Of a stretch of 64,000 nucleotides of DNA, positions 24,701-38,400 are shown in pieces; position 1 is the stretch's first letter; each line of letters begins with the position of its first letter. A program made the position numbers and the translations under genes. Origin of the DNA: Antedon mediterranea (lineage: Eukaryota > Echinodermata > Crinoidea > Comatulida > Antedonidae); NCBI RefSeq assembly GCF_964355755.1, contig NC_092678.1:20122922-20186921 (forward strand). Reading direction: 5' to 3'. A model generated the notes under the pieces. It ran no database searches. It was not told the DNA's origin and saw only the letters and a list, made by a program, of their open reading frames with translations.

Positions 24701-25564
24701 TAGTACTGTACTTGCGTGTGTCCTTCCTTATTTCATTCTGTACATAGGTATATATACTTACAGAACATGCCTATTAATTTTCAGAAAAACTGATATATTG
24801 GTCATGTCTCAAAAGCTTATCTTCCGTACGATATATTAAATAGCACGCATTCTGTCTTTTTTTAACATGAACATATTCTTTGATATGGACCAAAACATAT
24901 AGTCGACTGGTCACGCGGTTAAGCTTACTACATGGGTTAAGGCAGAGGCGCCGCAAATCAGCACAGCTTCAAGACACTCCTCGACCATTATTCTGGTCAA
25001 TCTTGATTTTAGAAAGGTCATTGTTGCAATGCCGGAATTGTTTGTATTACAAATTAATTAAACCAATTATTAACCTTAGCAGTATTTTAACCATGTAAAG
25101 CTAATACCTAAAGCAAAAATTGTATCTTTCAACATGCTTCCAGTCAGTGGATATATTTTGCCAAGTACTTCATTCAGTTTCTGAGTGCTTTCATTTTCCC
25201 ATATCAGACGATTTCTTAAATAGAGCGTACATCATGCGCGTAATTCCAAAGTTGAATTTAGCGCCAAATATTAGATTGTACACGTGATTTCTCCATACGA
25301 TAATAAACTCTAGATACAGAATCAAGAAAGAAAAAACAAACGATAATATACGGGGTACTCGCGATATGTATTTTAATCACATGCGATAATAAAGTGCGCC
25401 TTACGCGATGCACCCATCCATCCCAGAGAGTAGAATCTCACGTTGTACAAAGCGTTTGGACATTCGGATCCAGGCAATGCAACCTTTATTTTACAACTGT
25501 TAAAATCATGAATCGGTGGCCTGTCAACCTATAATAATAATAATGAAACATAATACCAAAACCA

Positions 25565-25710
25565 TGGTTCCAACTAGGACGCAATGCATCGATGTAGGCG
25601 CAACGCAAGTCAGTTGACCAATCACAAGCGACAGAGAGATGATCCATCGCGTCATGATTGGTCAACTTGTAGTACGCTTGCGGAATAGGGATCAAGAGAG
25701 ATTTCCGTTG
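25565..25710. mobile_element. Family B MITE, copy 9
   Basis: The left end TGGTTCCAACTAGGACGCAA is followed by GACCAATCACAAGCGACAG and a partner arm GATTGGTCAACTTG. The right terminus is diverged. Confidence 0.6.
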
Positions 25711-26031
25711 TCGTCCTAAGAATGTTGCCAATCGCCCTTTAAAAAACTAATTTGCAGTTCTGATTACAATGTTTGAAATTGATTACCGCTTCTTAATTAA
25801 TTGACCTAAAAAGGTAAACATGTAATGCAGTTAATTGGGAAAAGTAAACAAAGTTAATGAACACCCTAATGCTATGTCTATAAATGTATTTATTCGACAA
25901 ATCTCGTGGCGTAATTAATACCAGTGCATCGTCACAGATAATGTTTAAACAATATTAGTGAATAGATTAATTGGTTATTGTAAGGTGTTGATTTATTCTG
26001 CTTTGATGGTTTTTGAAGAATGGTTACTTTT

Positions 26032-26150
26032 TAGTTGCGTGCAAAACGCGACTCTAGAGCTCACTATGTCGGTCGGTTGGTTTGTTGGTCGGTCGGTCGG
26101 TAAACACTAACTCAAATTTGAGCACGCGACTGTAGCCTTGTATATGGCCT
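26032..26150. repeat. GGTCGGTCGGTC dispersed repeat, copy 1
   Basis: The phrase GTGCAAAACGCGACTCTAG is followed by a TCGGTCGG-rich run and GTAAACACTAA. Related blocks occur in the opposite orientation near 47165-47262 and in diverged form near 48150-48255, all with the GCGACT word close to the tetranucleotide run. Confidence 0.5.
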
Positions 26151-26637
26151 TGTTTTAGTTGAACCAAATAAATAAATCATCTTTATCGTCTTAATCTAAT
26201 CATTTTCATTATCATCCCTATAATTTATTTTCTACATTATTATTATCATAATTTTTTCATCATTATTCTCGTCTTAATCAGAATCCCTATAAAAAGAGAC
26301 ACTTATAAAGATAGGGGTTCCGTTTACGCGCGAAACACCGGTATGGTGTCCCCTAAATAGGGGTTGTACGATAGAAGGGATTCTGCTGTAATTTTCTCCT
26401 ATTTTTTTTCTTCTTTTTTTTGTATTTATATGGTGTTTTTTTTTTATTAATGTTGAAATATCACGAACTTGTGTTGATTGAACGATGGGTGCTGCTGTAC
26501 ATCAGAATTTCATCATTATTTATACTCGTCACTTGGACGCGGTATAACAATGTACTGATCTTATCAATTTAGCATCAACATTGTTATACATTATCATTTG
26601 TATTGTAAATTTATTTGGTGGAAATTAAAAAGAAGTT

Positions 26638-26824
26638 GTCAATTTACACAGACGAGCGGTAACGGTAAGCGGAAAAGCGCGTATAGCTTGTCCCACGTAG
26701 AATCTGTCTCTATCCTGAGTGGAAGCCACCCGTTCACTCATTGTGTGTAAATGCAGGTTTATAAGGAATAACATAGATTCTATTTTGTATTACCGTTACT
26801 GCTCGTCTGTGTAAAGTGGCCTTT
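26638..26824. mobile_element. Family E MITE, copy 2
   Basis: Ends AATTTACACAGACGAGCGG and GCTCGTCTGTGTAAAGTGG are inverted repeats. The interior (AGCTTGTCCCACGTAGAATC, ATTTTGTATTACCGTTAC) matches copy 1 at 3111-3284. Confidence 0.7.
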
Positions 26825-27446
26825 ACTCGAGTTTGGAAACATTTATCTTGTATTGTTATCCAAACTGTCGCCATTTTGAAGTTATTAGACAGTATTGGGT
26901 TAGGTATATAGGCAATAAGTAACGGCGACACATGATTGCATATATTCTAATCGAAAATGATAATATTGATAATGTTGTTGTTACTCTAGGTATTCTACGA
27001 CTCGGCAAAAGTAATCAATGTTTATACGATCGAAACGAAAATTACAATATAACCAGATATGCAGAATGACAGTTATTTGGTAAATTTCTTTGGCTTCTTG
27101 AACTTCCGCCATAGTGTTCAGAAATGAATGATAACATAATTACAATACTCGTCAAGTGTCGATGTGGGTGTGGGGGTGTGCCTGGGATGGGGAAAGAATA
27201 CAAATTGGGTGGGGAGGTATATGATTATCAAAAATAATCTAACAAAGGATGCTGATCTTGAGATCAAATGGTTTATCTGTGGCTTCGACACGATCATTTT
27301 CAGACACAGCGCGCCGCGGAGAGAATATGTACATAGTTCAGTACTATGGTATTTGTCGCAGCCAGACATAAGATCAAAAGACTGTACGAGTTCCTATTTG
27401 GCAAGGCGAGCTCAGTGTTCTGTTGTTAGATTGCCTAACAACCTGG

Positions 27447-27640
27447 TACAGTAGAACCTCTCTTTTTGGACACCACTTTTAAAAGGACACAGCTAGGGGA
27501 CACCTCAACCGTGAAGCTAACGAGACTGAGATATACAGTATTTACACTATACGGACAGCTGCCAATTCAAGGGTACAGCTCTCTTAGGGGACAGTTGGGT
27601 CACAAAGGTGTCCCCCTAATTGTACAACACACACGGGGCG
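27447..27640. mobile_element. Tigger/pogo-like element, one end only
   Basis: TACAGTAGAACCTCTC is the typical pogo/Tigger terminal inverted repeat preceded by TA. It is followed by GGACAC-rich subterminal repeats (GGACACCAC, GGGGACACCTC, GGTGTCCCCC). The opposite terminus is not found. The same terminus bounds the element at 38907-40030. Confidence 0.55.
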
Positions 27641-28295
27641 CAACACCCTTTGTATGGTGCGCCCCATGTGCGTAAACTCAGGAGTTTTTCTAGGCGATGT
27701 AAAAGGGGCGTGTATATATAGGTAATGTTATACACACGGGCTTCCCATTCAATTATGTTTCATCAATGTGTTTTTCTTGTAAATTGCCCGAACGCTCTAT
27801 CTGCTAAACAGTCATTTGTTGATTTCAATATGCAGAGTGACAATAATGATCAATGCTACAAAAGGTCAAATAGAAGGCGTGACCTTACACTCGGAAGATG
27901 TAATTAATTGACGCAATAAATTAATCGTCACTACACAATTAATCAAGACACTATATTCTATTAATAGCTAGTAAAGTAAACAGAAAAGTGGGTCAATTTT
28001 AATATTTTATGTCGCAGTGCATGGTTCCTCATACTTTTAAGATATTTCGGCAAACGTATCAGGAAATGTCTGCGTTAACAAAACATTTTTAATGAACTTG
28101 AAAATGGCTATTCCTCCCTCCAGTTGCCTAATTGTTTATGGGCGTCCGTGCGTATAGTAAAGATCGATAAACATGACTTCATTACAACATGATGTGAATG
28201 AGACCGCTTGCTATTCACACGGAATGGATACTTTCTATTATTATTACTATGGCACATGCAATACAACGTTTCAATTTCCGTCGTGAATCCTTCAC

Positions 28296-28470
28296 TAAAG
28301 CTTTGTCTACATTTACAAAATAATGTGTGATGTGCACAAATATGGTAGTGATATTTCCAAATATTGTAGTGATATGCCAAAATATTGTAGTGATATGACA
28401 TCATCATGTCCATATATGGGCACATAATATTTTTTGTCACATGAAGTTTGATAGTGTAGACAAAACTTAA
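28296..28470. mobile_element. Family A MITE, copy 6
   Basis: The ends are diverged (TAAAGCTTTGTCTACAT and TAGTGTAGACAAAACTTAA). The interior has AAATATGGTAGTGATATTTCC and TGTCCATATATGGGCACAT. A spurious 126-codon ORF on the minus strand runs through it. Confidence 0.7.
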
Positions 28471-29204
28471 GGCCCAATATAGGTCCAAAGTATTATCGAA
28501 AGCACATAAGCAAAAGTAACGCCCTAGAAAGAGGTAAATATAGGCCTACAAATGAATAGCATGGAACACGATTTTAAACATTAATCACTTCAAACGTTGG
28601 CATTTTATTTGTAGTTAATACAATATTTATACTTTTTAATTATGTTCTAGCAAAGTAAAGTCAAATTTCTAATCATGAACCAATAAACCTTCAATTCACC
28701 TTAAAATAAGTACACGATGCAGTAAGTGAAATATAGCGCGTACAACGTAAATTTTAAAGCGCATGATACTAGGAGGAAAACTCATATAATGCAATATTTG
28801 TTTATACAGACCAAGAATCTGGTTCATTACATGCAATATACTTAACATTCCGTTCGTCTAATGCACTTTTTATCATGTATTGACAGCTATTAATACTGAT
28901 ATCGGGGGATATCGGAAAAAAAACAAAACAACCGAACGTGGCGAAACGGTAACTGAAGCTGACTTTTTGACGTAACATTATATTTTATCATCGACCGGCG
29001 AGAGCCCCTAGGGTCAATATCATCTCGAGTATTATCAATAAAGAGTACACTGCGAAACGGTTTGAATACGCAATTGATTCGGCTATTCAGAATTATTAAC
29101 ATTATCGTGTTAATAAAACTATACTCATGTTTATTGTAAGGATTAATACTTTGTATCAAATGTATAGTAGAATGTAATCGATATTTACATGCCGTAGCAT
29201 CTTT

Positions 29205-29965
29205 TATACTGTAGCTGAAAACACGAGTTATTCGCGTGTATTTTTCAAGCGAACTTGAGAAACAGAGCACAGAAATGCATCAATATTGATGATCCACGAT
29301 AAAATCCTTTAGCTTAAAATACGAGTTATTCGCGTTTATTTTTCAAGAAAACTTGAGAAACAGGCAGCCACCAATATTGATGCACCACGATAAAATCCTT
29401 TAGCTAAAAACGCGAGTTACATGCGTGTATTTTTAAGCGAACTCGAGAAAGAGAGTACAGAAAGCCATCAATATTGATGCACCACTTTAAAATCCTTTAG
29501 CTAAAACACGAGTTACTCGCGTGTATTTTTCAAGCGACCTCGAGAAACAGAGTACAGAAAGCCAACAATATTGATGCACCACAAGTAAGAGAGTGTATAA
29601 ATTGATGTACCATTGGTAAAATCCTTAGCTAAAACTAAGCACGAGTTACTTGCGCGTGTATTTTCTAAGCTAACTCGAGAAAGAAAGTGTAGGCCTACTG
29701 TATAAACTTATATCGATGTACCATTGGTAAATTAGCTGAAAACGCGATTTACTCGCGTGTTTTCAAGAAAATTTGAGAAACAGACTGTAGAAAGCCATGT
29801 CATATTGATGCACCATCTGTAGATCCTTTTTATGAACCTCAAGCGCGAGTTACTCGCGTGTATTTTTCAAGCAAAATCCAGACCGAGGTAGATTAAAAAC
29901 AATATTACACATTCCACCTGGTAATAGTATAACATAAATAAATCCTATGAAAACGCGAGTTACTA
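29205..29965. repeat. ~100-bp tandem repeat carrying a CGAGTTACTCG palindrome
   Basis: About eight units spaced 88-134 bases apart. Each contains CGCGAGTTACTCGCGTG or a variant, then TATTTTTCAAGCGAA, CTCGAGAAACAGAGTAC, a CAATATTGATGCACCA phrase and AAATCCTTTAGCT. The best units carry a perfect 8+8 inverted repeat (ACGCGAGT-T-ACTCGCGT). No ORF is shared between units. Confidence 0.8.
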
Positions 29966-29969
29966 TTAA

Positions 29970-32040
29970 ATGAACACGAGAAAGATAATCAACACATTTG
30001 AGGCAATATATTGTGTTATATTACTTTCGTCCTGTCACCAAAAATTGGCAGGTTCGAATCAGTTTACATGCGAGCATGTAATTTATTACGCAGAATGCTA
30101 TATGTATCAATAGAAAGTTCCTTTAATTTCTAAATTTATATAATATTACTTTATTAAATATTAATAATGCTATCAAGGATAATGGATAACATACTGTAGA
30201 CGTAATCCGAAGTGAAGTATTACAACTTACCGTTGAATTGATTCCACACGTTTTCTCTATCTGTCATCCCTTCAAAAACATTTTCAATTTACGAGACCAG
30301 ACGGCAATTTGTAATCGCCTGCACTCTACCTGGACACAATAGGTTAATCCAGTATTTATCAAGTGCAACAGAATAAAGTTGTTTTTTTTTTCAGCAACAA
30401 TCGTTTTCGTAAATTTCCTCTTCGTCAAGAATTGATTACAAAATGGTGCAACAGTATTAATTCCGAAAGGTTAGGCCTAATGTTGACGAGGATGCAATCA
30501 TGAAATGAGAACAGTGCCTATCAAGTCTCGTGGCGGTATTCCAGATATGTTTGGTATGTTTAGGCCTATACGAGCAAAGCCGAGTAGTTCCATCTCCGCA
30601 TGAGTGTTGCCTGAAACGAGAGAACAGATGCAATGCATATAGAAATTAATTATTTCATAACCTTCTCGTTATTATTGTTAACGCCGATGCGAGCGAGTTT
30701 ATTATGGAGTATATTGATTCTGTACCAACGTAAAGAAACTCGCTCGCTCGTGTGTATCTTATCGTGTAAACGAAAAGCGAACAGTAATCCTTACATGCTA
30801 AAGATAAGAATGAAACATCTATCGACTTTATTCCACGAGAGCTGCAGCCGAGTAACACTTCGAGTACTCCCGAAGGATTCGCGGGCTTATGGAAATTAGC
30901 TATGACGTCACTACCCGCTGGGACGCCAAGGTGATATCAGAAGTCATGTATTATCAAATTCGTAAATTAAAATAATGAAAGTGTTTTAATAAAATCATAG
31001 ATACGATAATACGTTTTTAAAAAGATTATAAATTATGAAGCGCATGAATATATTACATTTTATGCAAATTCAAACGATTAAGGGTACTTAGCTACGATCA
31101 AAGTAATTAAGAATACGATCTAGTGAATGCAAGAAGTAGGCAAATGGTTTACTGTAAACATTTATTTTTACGACCTAAGGCGTATTGTTGCTGTATTTCA
31201 ATATTCGCGATACAAAAATATTTTTAGATTAGGCCTATTGTTAAAAATTGCAAAGAGTCTGTAACCCAATTTATATTTTGCGGATATTAATGTTTGCTAT
31301 TTTATAAAATCATCAACGTTTTACGCGGTCTTTGATGTGTCACAATAATTTCATGATTTTGATAAAAAATATTATTATTAAGAATCCATTTATTTTCTTA
31401 AAGGTAAAAGGTAGGCCCTAAAGGTAATTATCTTAGTCCTCAAGCTTATGGAACTGAAGAGATTCGGATTAGGCCCTCTACGGACCCACGGCAGCCAGAA
31501 GTTTAGCGCCTACCACCAGATCAGCACACCGGGAGACGATCCCCATCTCTTTTCGAATAGTGTACTAAGTTTTTTAACGTGCACTGTTAAGTACACGGGA
31601 CCTTTATGTTGGTCGCGCGGTGCGCAGATATTTTGCCAACGTTGTCATGTTCCAATTTTATGTATAAAAGGTGTTTATTGTGTTCATTTTCTAAATTTCA
31701 CTGGGCAAATTCATTCAATAAAAGTATACCCAAAGTAAGGATCATACAAAAACAAACGGTGCATGCTGGGATGAGGTCTAAATGTATTTCGGAAATCTGT
31801 AGACTCTTAGTATACAACTGTGTGAATTGATGATAAGCACGCTCCCCTGGGTTATCAATTTAAACAAAATAAATAAATATTACAGTATAATGTTAATAGT
31901 AGTTCTACCTCGCACTATTCATGTGCATGCGTTAAGTTATGAGTGATAAAACAAAAGTACAGTTACGTAATAGTAATAGTACAATTCAGCCCTCTGTAGT
32001 TGTATGTCTTTCGAGTTTAGGGAATAATCAATAATGTGCA
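29970..32040. other. Gene-free stretch upstream of TUSC2
   Basis: No gene can be supported. At 31525-31620 the sequence CGGGAGACGATCCCCATCTC, TTTTCGAATAGTG and ACACGGGACC resembles a phrase I remember as repeated across marine animal genomes, so this may be an old dispersed element. The identity is uncertain. Confidence 0.4.
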
Positions 32041-32052
32041 CAACAAGCAAAC

Positions 32053-32101
32053 AAATATGGCGGCTGGCTCGCGGAGAGGAAGCGTATCACTCATCGCTTA
32101 A
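32053..32101 (+). promoter_or_regulatory. YY1-like initiator and short uORF of TUSC2
   Basis: AAATATGGCGGCTGG resembles the YY1/initiator word found at many housekeeping-gene starts. Its ATG (32057) opens a 14-codon upstream ORF ending at 32101, about 110 bases before the TUSC2 start codon. The role is inferred from motif and position only. Confidence 0.4.
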
Positions 32102-32209
32102 TTTATTAACTCATTAAGTAATTATCTTGTTATATAAAGTTATTTTTAGACGAATGACAGAAATACGGAAACGAGATAATAAGACTACTAATATATTTGG
32201 TTGACGTTC

Positions 32210-32403
32210 ATGGGAGGCTGGGTTTCTGTTGTATGTATAACGATGTGGAAAACGTTCATCTCTGGTCCAGCCCGCTGGCTGAAGAGAAAAACACTTCGCA
32301 GCAATGGCAATGGAGATGATTCGCCTCCGCCCGGTAAAGATAAACGCAACAATAAATCGCTAGCTCGTGCAAAGGCTGCCCCATGGGTGAGGAAACGGAG
32401 AAG
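32210..32403 (+). CDS. TUSC2: TUSC2 exon 1
   Basis: Encodes residues 1-64 plus two bases of codon 65. The donor AGAAG/GTTAGT ends in phase 2. An in-frame read-through ORF continues only nine codons into the intron, which supports the splice site. This N-terminal half is poorly conserved in the family except for the myristoylation start and basic patch. Confidence 0.85.
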
Positions 32404-35400
32404 GTTAGTTTATCAACATGATTGTATTTAATGTATGCCAACATTTAAAAATGTATGAACAATCTTTGACTAATAATTATTTACATTTACATATAATTAA
32501 CAGTCTAGCTAGGCATCTCTCTCTAGGCTAGGTAGTGGTAGGGGCCTAGCCTCTCTATTATATTATAGGCTGGTATGATAGAGAATAGATTATTCTAGAA
32601 ACTAGACTAGGCTAGCCTATCTTTAGGCTGCTGTAGTTAGCGTAGCTAGTATCTACAGTACAGTAGTCCAGTCTATTATAAGGACTTTCCTAGATAGATA
32701 GATTGAATAGAATATTTTCACCTACAAATTAGGCCTAGGGTAGGGGGTGCGGTACTCGGACGGTTAACACTATAATGTACACAATTGCTAAAATTGTACA
32801 TTTAGACAAACTTTTAGAATTTTAATAGAAACTTACAAATATAACTGTAATAATAATTTAGTGTCGCCAAAAACAGCAACTAAATTCATATCTAGAAGGG
32901 CCCTGGATTACCTAGGCCTTCAAGGATCGGTACTCGGACGCGTTTTTTGGTACTCGGACGCCCTCAATGTTTTGTTTATATTTCACATTATTTCATTAAA
33001 AAAAATTTTTTTTTTTTTAAATATACAAATATAATCATTTTATTCTTTATATTTACAAAAAATTATTTATAATATTTGATTTTTATAGAGATATTGAATT
33101 ACTTTAAAAAATGCGATCCACTAATTAATTTTAGTGATTAATGAGCTTAATTCAATGTTTTTATATATAGCGCCACCTACTGTCCGACTTCTAAAACAGG
33201 GGTACCATTTTGGTTCTTGGTATTTGAAGCCCTCTATCAGCCATATCCACGTGTAGCGTGTAGTATTAAAATCAAATTTTGGGTTACTTTTATACATTTT
33301 AAATAAGTTTGGTGTAGATTTTATAGACCTATGACCTTATAAGTTTCTTTAAAAACCCAAAATCACGTGTGACCTTGAACTTTACCTTACATAAATTATT
33401 GGTTTTAGAAGCGATGTTCATGGAAAATTGTAATTTTTTTTGGTTACCCAGCGACGTGACATCGGTAATGAATAATTCATGAGGAAAAATTATTTGATTG
33501 GTCAATATTTTATACATATTCATAAGTAAACAGTGTCACGTGGCCGACTAACAACAATGTCCGAGTAGCGCGCCCTCTACCCTAGGCCTAATGCTTTTCT
33601 TTTAATAATAATTAATATATACTTTATTTTACAGTTATTTTTATAACAAAAAATGTGTAGACATTTTTACATTGTTTTTGTTTTGCATTTTTAACTCTAC
33701 CAAGCACAAACAGGAAGATCCCTTTTATTTACAATCTTTACCTCAACTCTCCAATTTTTACTGACATCACTGCGGTGACAATTATATGTCTTTTGTGTCT
33801 AATTATTGCATATAATTATGACATTTAAAATCATGTTCTTTTACAGCAACATCATGTCAAGATGATTTATACACAATAATAGTCATTAGTTAATAAAGAA
33901 TGTCCTTAAACTTGCTGTACAAAATCTCTTAGATGTTGTGTGGGTGGAAGTTGGCAATGTCCAATATAATGTCATTAGTCATTCTAAGTAGCAGTAGCCT
34001 GTTCACTATTTATGACTTTTAAAATACATTTAAAATGCATTGTTTATTAATAAAAATGTCAATTCTAATTACTTTTAAAATGAATAACGTTGTATGTACC
34101 CACTTCTATTAAAGTATTATGATGTCATGTCAGGGATGAGTTGAAAAATAGATTTAACCTTGCCTTGGTTGTTTACTTTTAGAATTGAATATTTTCATTA
34201 ACCTCTGCCAAAATACTATCAAACTTTATGTGCAAAAACAAATTTGATGTGCCCATGGAAATGATGATGTCATGTCACTACCATATTTGGCTACATTACA
34301 CTCTACTTTTTCTTTCAAAACTAGTTTGATAGTGTAGACAGAGCTTTAGGCTTACCATTATTTGATGGTTTTAAGATTTGGATGGCGCTTGACAACAAAT
34401 TCCACATTGGTTCCTGTCTTAGTAACTGATTCCCAAAGATGGGATATCACCCAAGGATAAAAAATGTTGCCTTTACTCATGTGAGTCAATTAAACAACAT
34501 CCCCCCCCCCTCACTTTGTTTTGCCATTCAAAATTACCAGTGTATGCTTTGTTTTATTTTATTCAATGCATAGCCAACATAGATCAAGACCTCTACTAAC
34601 TCTGCTGGCGATGATGAAACAGAACAATGAATGCAATGAACCTTGGTGATCTTTTACCCCATCTTAAACTTAAACCCTATGATACAGTAGGCTAATAATA
34701 GTAGATTGATACTGTACTATAGAGATGCTTTTTGGATGTTAATTTTAAAAATAAACTTATGTCACATTTTGACAAGGAGCATCCTGTGTCCACTCTGTAC
34801 AAAGTATCATCAGTTCTCCTTCAGATGTAATACTTTGTGTGATATCAGACTTTTCATAGAAAAGGGGAAATTATATTACCGTATTGACGCGGGTATAAGC
34901 CCACCCCCCTTGAACATGAAATCACGTAAAGTTTGGGGGGTGGGCTTATACCCGAGGATCCAAAAATGCAGATCGTCAAAAACAGCACATGTACACTGTG
35001 TATTCCACCATGCGAGCGAGCGCCCTCACGTGTACGACGTTGCCTCTAAAATACACGAGGTGTAGAGTGTCGGAAAATTTAGCTTATAGTTCGTGTAATT
35101 TATCGTAGAATACCTTATTTTAAACATCAATTGAACAAGAATTTATCAAGCAGAAAACCAAGTATACAATGTTCATTAAATAGAAATTTAATAAGCTTGT
35201 TTATGGCAGCCGATACCAAATAGTGGTTTTCCGTTTTGGCGACTTGTAGCGTCGTGTGTGAAGCGATCTTCGACCGCAATGGAGTGTAAACAAAACAGGA
35301 CTGCTAGGCCTCATATGGCCTAGCGTATATTAGCCTAGCTTGGTTATGATCAAAGGTAGGTGTATTCGGTGTATGGACGTCGCCAAATACAAAATAATGT

Positions 35401-38400
35401 ATTACGACACACACTGTAGATCTTCGAATTAATGGGTGAGCTTATACCCGAGTGCCTAATTTTTCATGAAAATTAGTCAAAAGTCGGGGGTGGGCTTATA
35501 CCCGAGTATGGGCTTATACCCGCGTCAGTACGGTAATTACAATAATCAGGTCTAATTACAGTACTATTGGTGCCATTTTAATTTTGTTGGTAGGTTTCAT
35601 GGCGACATATCAGAACAGTATTTTAACTGATATTCTGGGTTACGGTCAAGCATCAAATGTCAATGGCTTACAGTTAGATAACCATTAGCTGGACAGATGT
35701 GATTGTGAGAAAACATTGAACGTACTACAGTATACAGTACATCCCCTACTAACTGTACTAATGTGGTATTATTATTATTACTGTCTGTACAGTATAAAGA
35801 CTAATAAAAAAAAAACGTTATTAGGTTTAATAGCATACTGTAAACATTAAGAACAAAAATTATCTGCTTAAAAGTAGACCCGTTATGTTTATTAATACTG
35901 TGCAGTGTTGTATGTGCAGAAGTACTATATATACTGTACAATTGTTTTTTCAATTTTTATTTAATTATAGATCTTTATTAAATACTTTGATTAAATGATC
36001 AGCAATTGTTGGATGGATTCACCCTCATTAAATATGGTAATATAAAAAACAGTATATGTTATTATTGTTATAAGTACTGTATGAGAGGTAACTGGCTCAT
36101 TTTAATTACCTACAGCGAAATTTATTTTGCTTAAGCTACCGTACCCTTTCCCTGCATTTTTCCTTATTGCAATGTATTGATATTATTATTAGTATTATGC
36201 TTCAAGTCGAAAAATAAACGAAATGATTCTACTAGTGCTACTAAACAGAACCTACCTTGTTTTTTGAAAGTTGTAATTAACCAATAGGGTTATATCATAC
36301 ACCCTAATAACTATTATATTTCCCTGTGGAGAGATAACAGAGTTGTACATGCCTCCAAATGCATTCCCTATATGAAAGTAACATGAACGGCATTGTTATT
36401 AGTATTACTACAGTATACAGATTGCATGCACATTGTCTGCTGCTCCATTAACAGATCTATCTTCATCTTAATAACCAGTGAACCGGAACAAACGTGGCTC
36501 TATACCACCAACAAGCAAGACATTGATTTTTTATAATCAAATAAGTGTTGCAGTGATTGTATTACACGAATGCGAAAGGTTACATCTGTTAACAATGTAT
36601 GTACATTTGTTGTGTCACCAGTGGATGATAACTTAACTCCTTGCAAAAATAAAACTAGGTCAACATTGGAATGAGTTTTATTGCACTGGCTTGTTTTGTT
36701 TTAAATAATTGGGGGTCACCCAATTGGGGATTTAACCTTGGTGACCATACTTGGTAGTGTAACTGTAACTTACCTCTGAAAACCTAAAACTCTCCCAAAA
36801 CTGGAAACTCTCCACAAACCGGAAACTCTCCAAAAACCGGAAACTCTCCAAAAACCGGAAACTTTCCAAAAACCGGCAACTCTCTAAAAACCGGAAACTC
36901 GCCATAAACTGGAAACTTTTTCAAAACTGGAAACTCTCTCCAAACTGGAAACTCTCTCCAAACTTGAAACTCTCTCAACACCGGAAACTCTCCTCTGCTT
37001 TAATTTCTTTTTCATTCAGTTGGTTAATAAACTCCACAATGCTTTCAGTGAGATGGAACAAATGTTTATTGACGTTTGTAGCGACATCAAATATTAGTTC
37101 AGAGTCGTGTCAAGGAGTACTCCACTCCTGTGTATTTATGTACCTAATCAACTTTAGATATTTACTCTACCGTCATGTGTATGATACAATGTTTAATACG
37201 CATGTGTACAAGCAAGTGTACCATGTAGATTGTCATGTCAGCTTGAAGATCATTCTCGTGCCCAGTAACGCATTTAAGGATAACATTCTCTTCATTCCAT
37301 CTCTCCAGGTTTCTTGCTTTATAGTTACTCTACCGTTATAGATGATACAATGTTTAATACGCGTGACTCGTAAGCCTACATAATGTACTACAAGCAAGTG
37401 TACCATGTAGATTGTCATGTCAGCTTGAACAACCTCATATGGATGTTCTATCCATCTCTCTTGGTTTTTTGCTCCTGTTTCTACCTCCATCCCTGATCTC
37501 CACCCCGTTTCCATTCTTTCCTGGTCAATTGGTCATCTCCAGTCCACGTCATCTTAGGTCTGTCTTTCTTTTCTTTGCCATGTCATTGTCGGCGCAATTC
37601 TGCTTTTGTCGTTTGCTAGTTTTAGCACATGTCCGAGCCATTTCCACTTCATCAGTGTGATTTCACTGCTGGTTTTAATTACATTACAATGACTTTTGTA
37701 AAGTAAAATATAGTTAAAAACCTATTAGTAATAGCTATTTTTTTTTACCATATTTAATGGGGATGATCCATCCAGCAATTGCTGATCAATAGGGACTCTC
37801 AGAGGATCACAAGACAAACAATACACAAGATGCTCTACATAAACAAAATCTTATTACAAGTCTTTGAGAGTGGAGTTGTAATTTTGTCCTTGGAAAAATC
37901 CTGACATGTGACGAGACTTGAACCCATGACCCTCCACTCTAATAGTAACAGTTTGATGCATTCACTGTTTTGTACCAGCACAAAAAAATCTCCTATCTGT
38001 ATATCAAACTTTTGAATTTTTATTTTCTTTTTTTTTACGTCAGAACATTTTTTTTCTTAAATTGTTATTGTTTTCCTTTTCCTTTTCAGTAACAGAGTAC
38101 AGTAAATTATGTGACATTTGAGAAGTAATTTTCATATCCATACTTGATAAAAACATGTTTCTAATTTCCATTATGAGCAGACTGTTCTAATTATTTTCCC
38201 CCTAAAACATATTGGAATGTATTTGTGTTTTTGTTTTTGGATTGTAATTTCGGCAAAATAAGATGAATGTTAAAGGGAAAACAGAATACAATAATCTTTC
38301 AACACATTTTCAAAATTAGAGTTATTTTTTTCAAATTCAAAACACTGACGATTGTTTAATATTTTCGGAAATAACATTTGCTTATTGTACTCATTGTAAC

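Noticed and set aside
29205-29965. Regularly spaced repeats suggesting a CRISPR-like array
   Set aside because: Spacing varies from 88 to 134 bases, the linkers are themselves repeated, and the genome is animal; it is a minisatellite.
31448-31830. Two overlapping ORFs of 96 and 74 codons
   Set aside because: No domain, biased composition or splice evidence; the underlying sequence looks like a dispersed repeat.
36784-36981. 65-codon minus-strand ORF with FPVFGE repeats
   Set aside because: Product of an 18-bp minisatellite in an intron.
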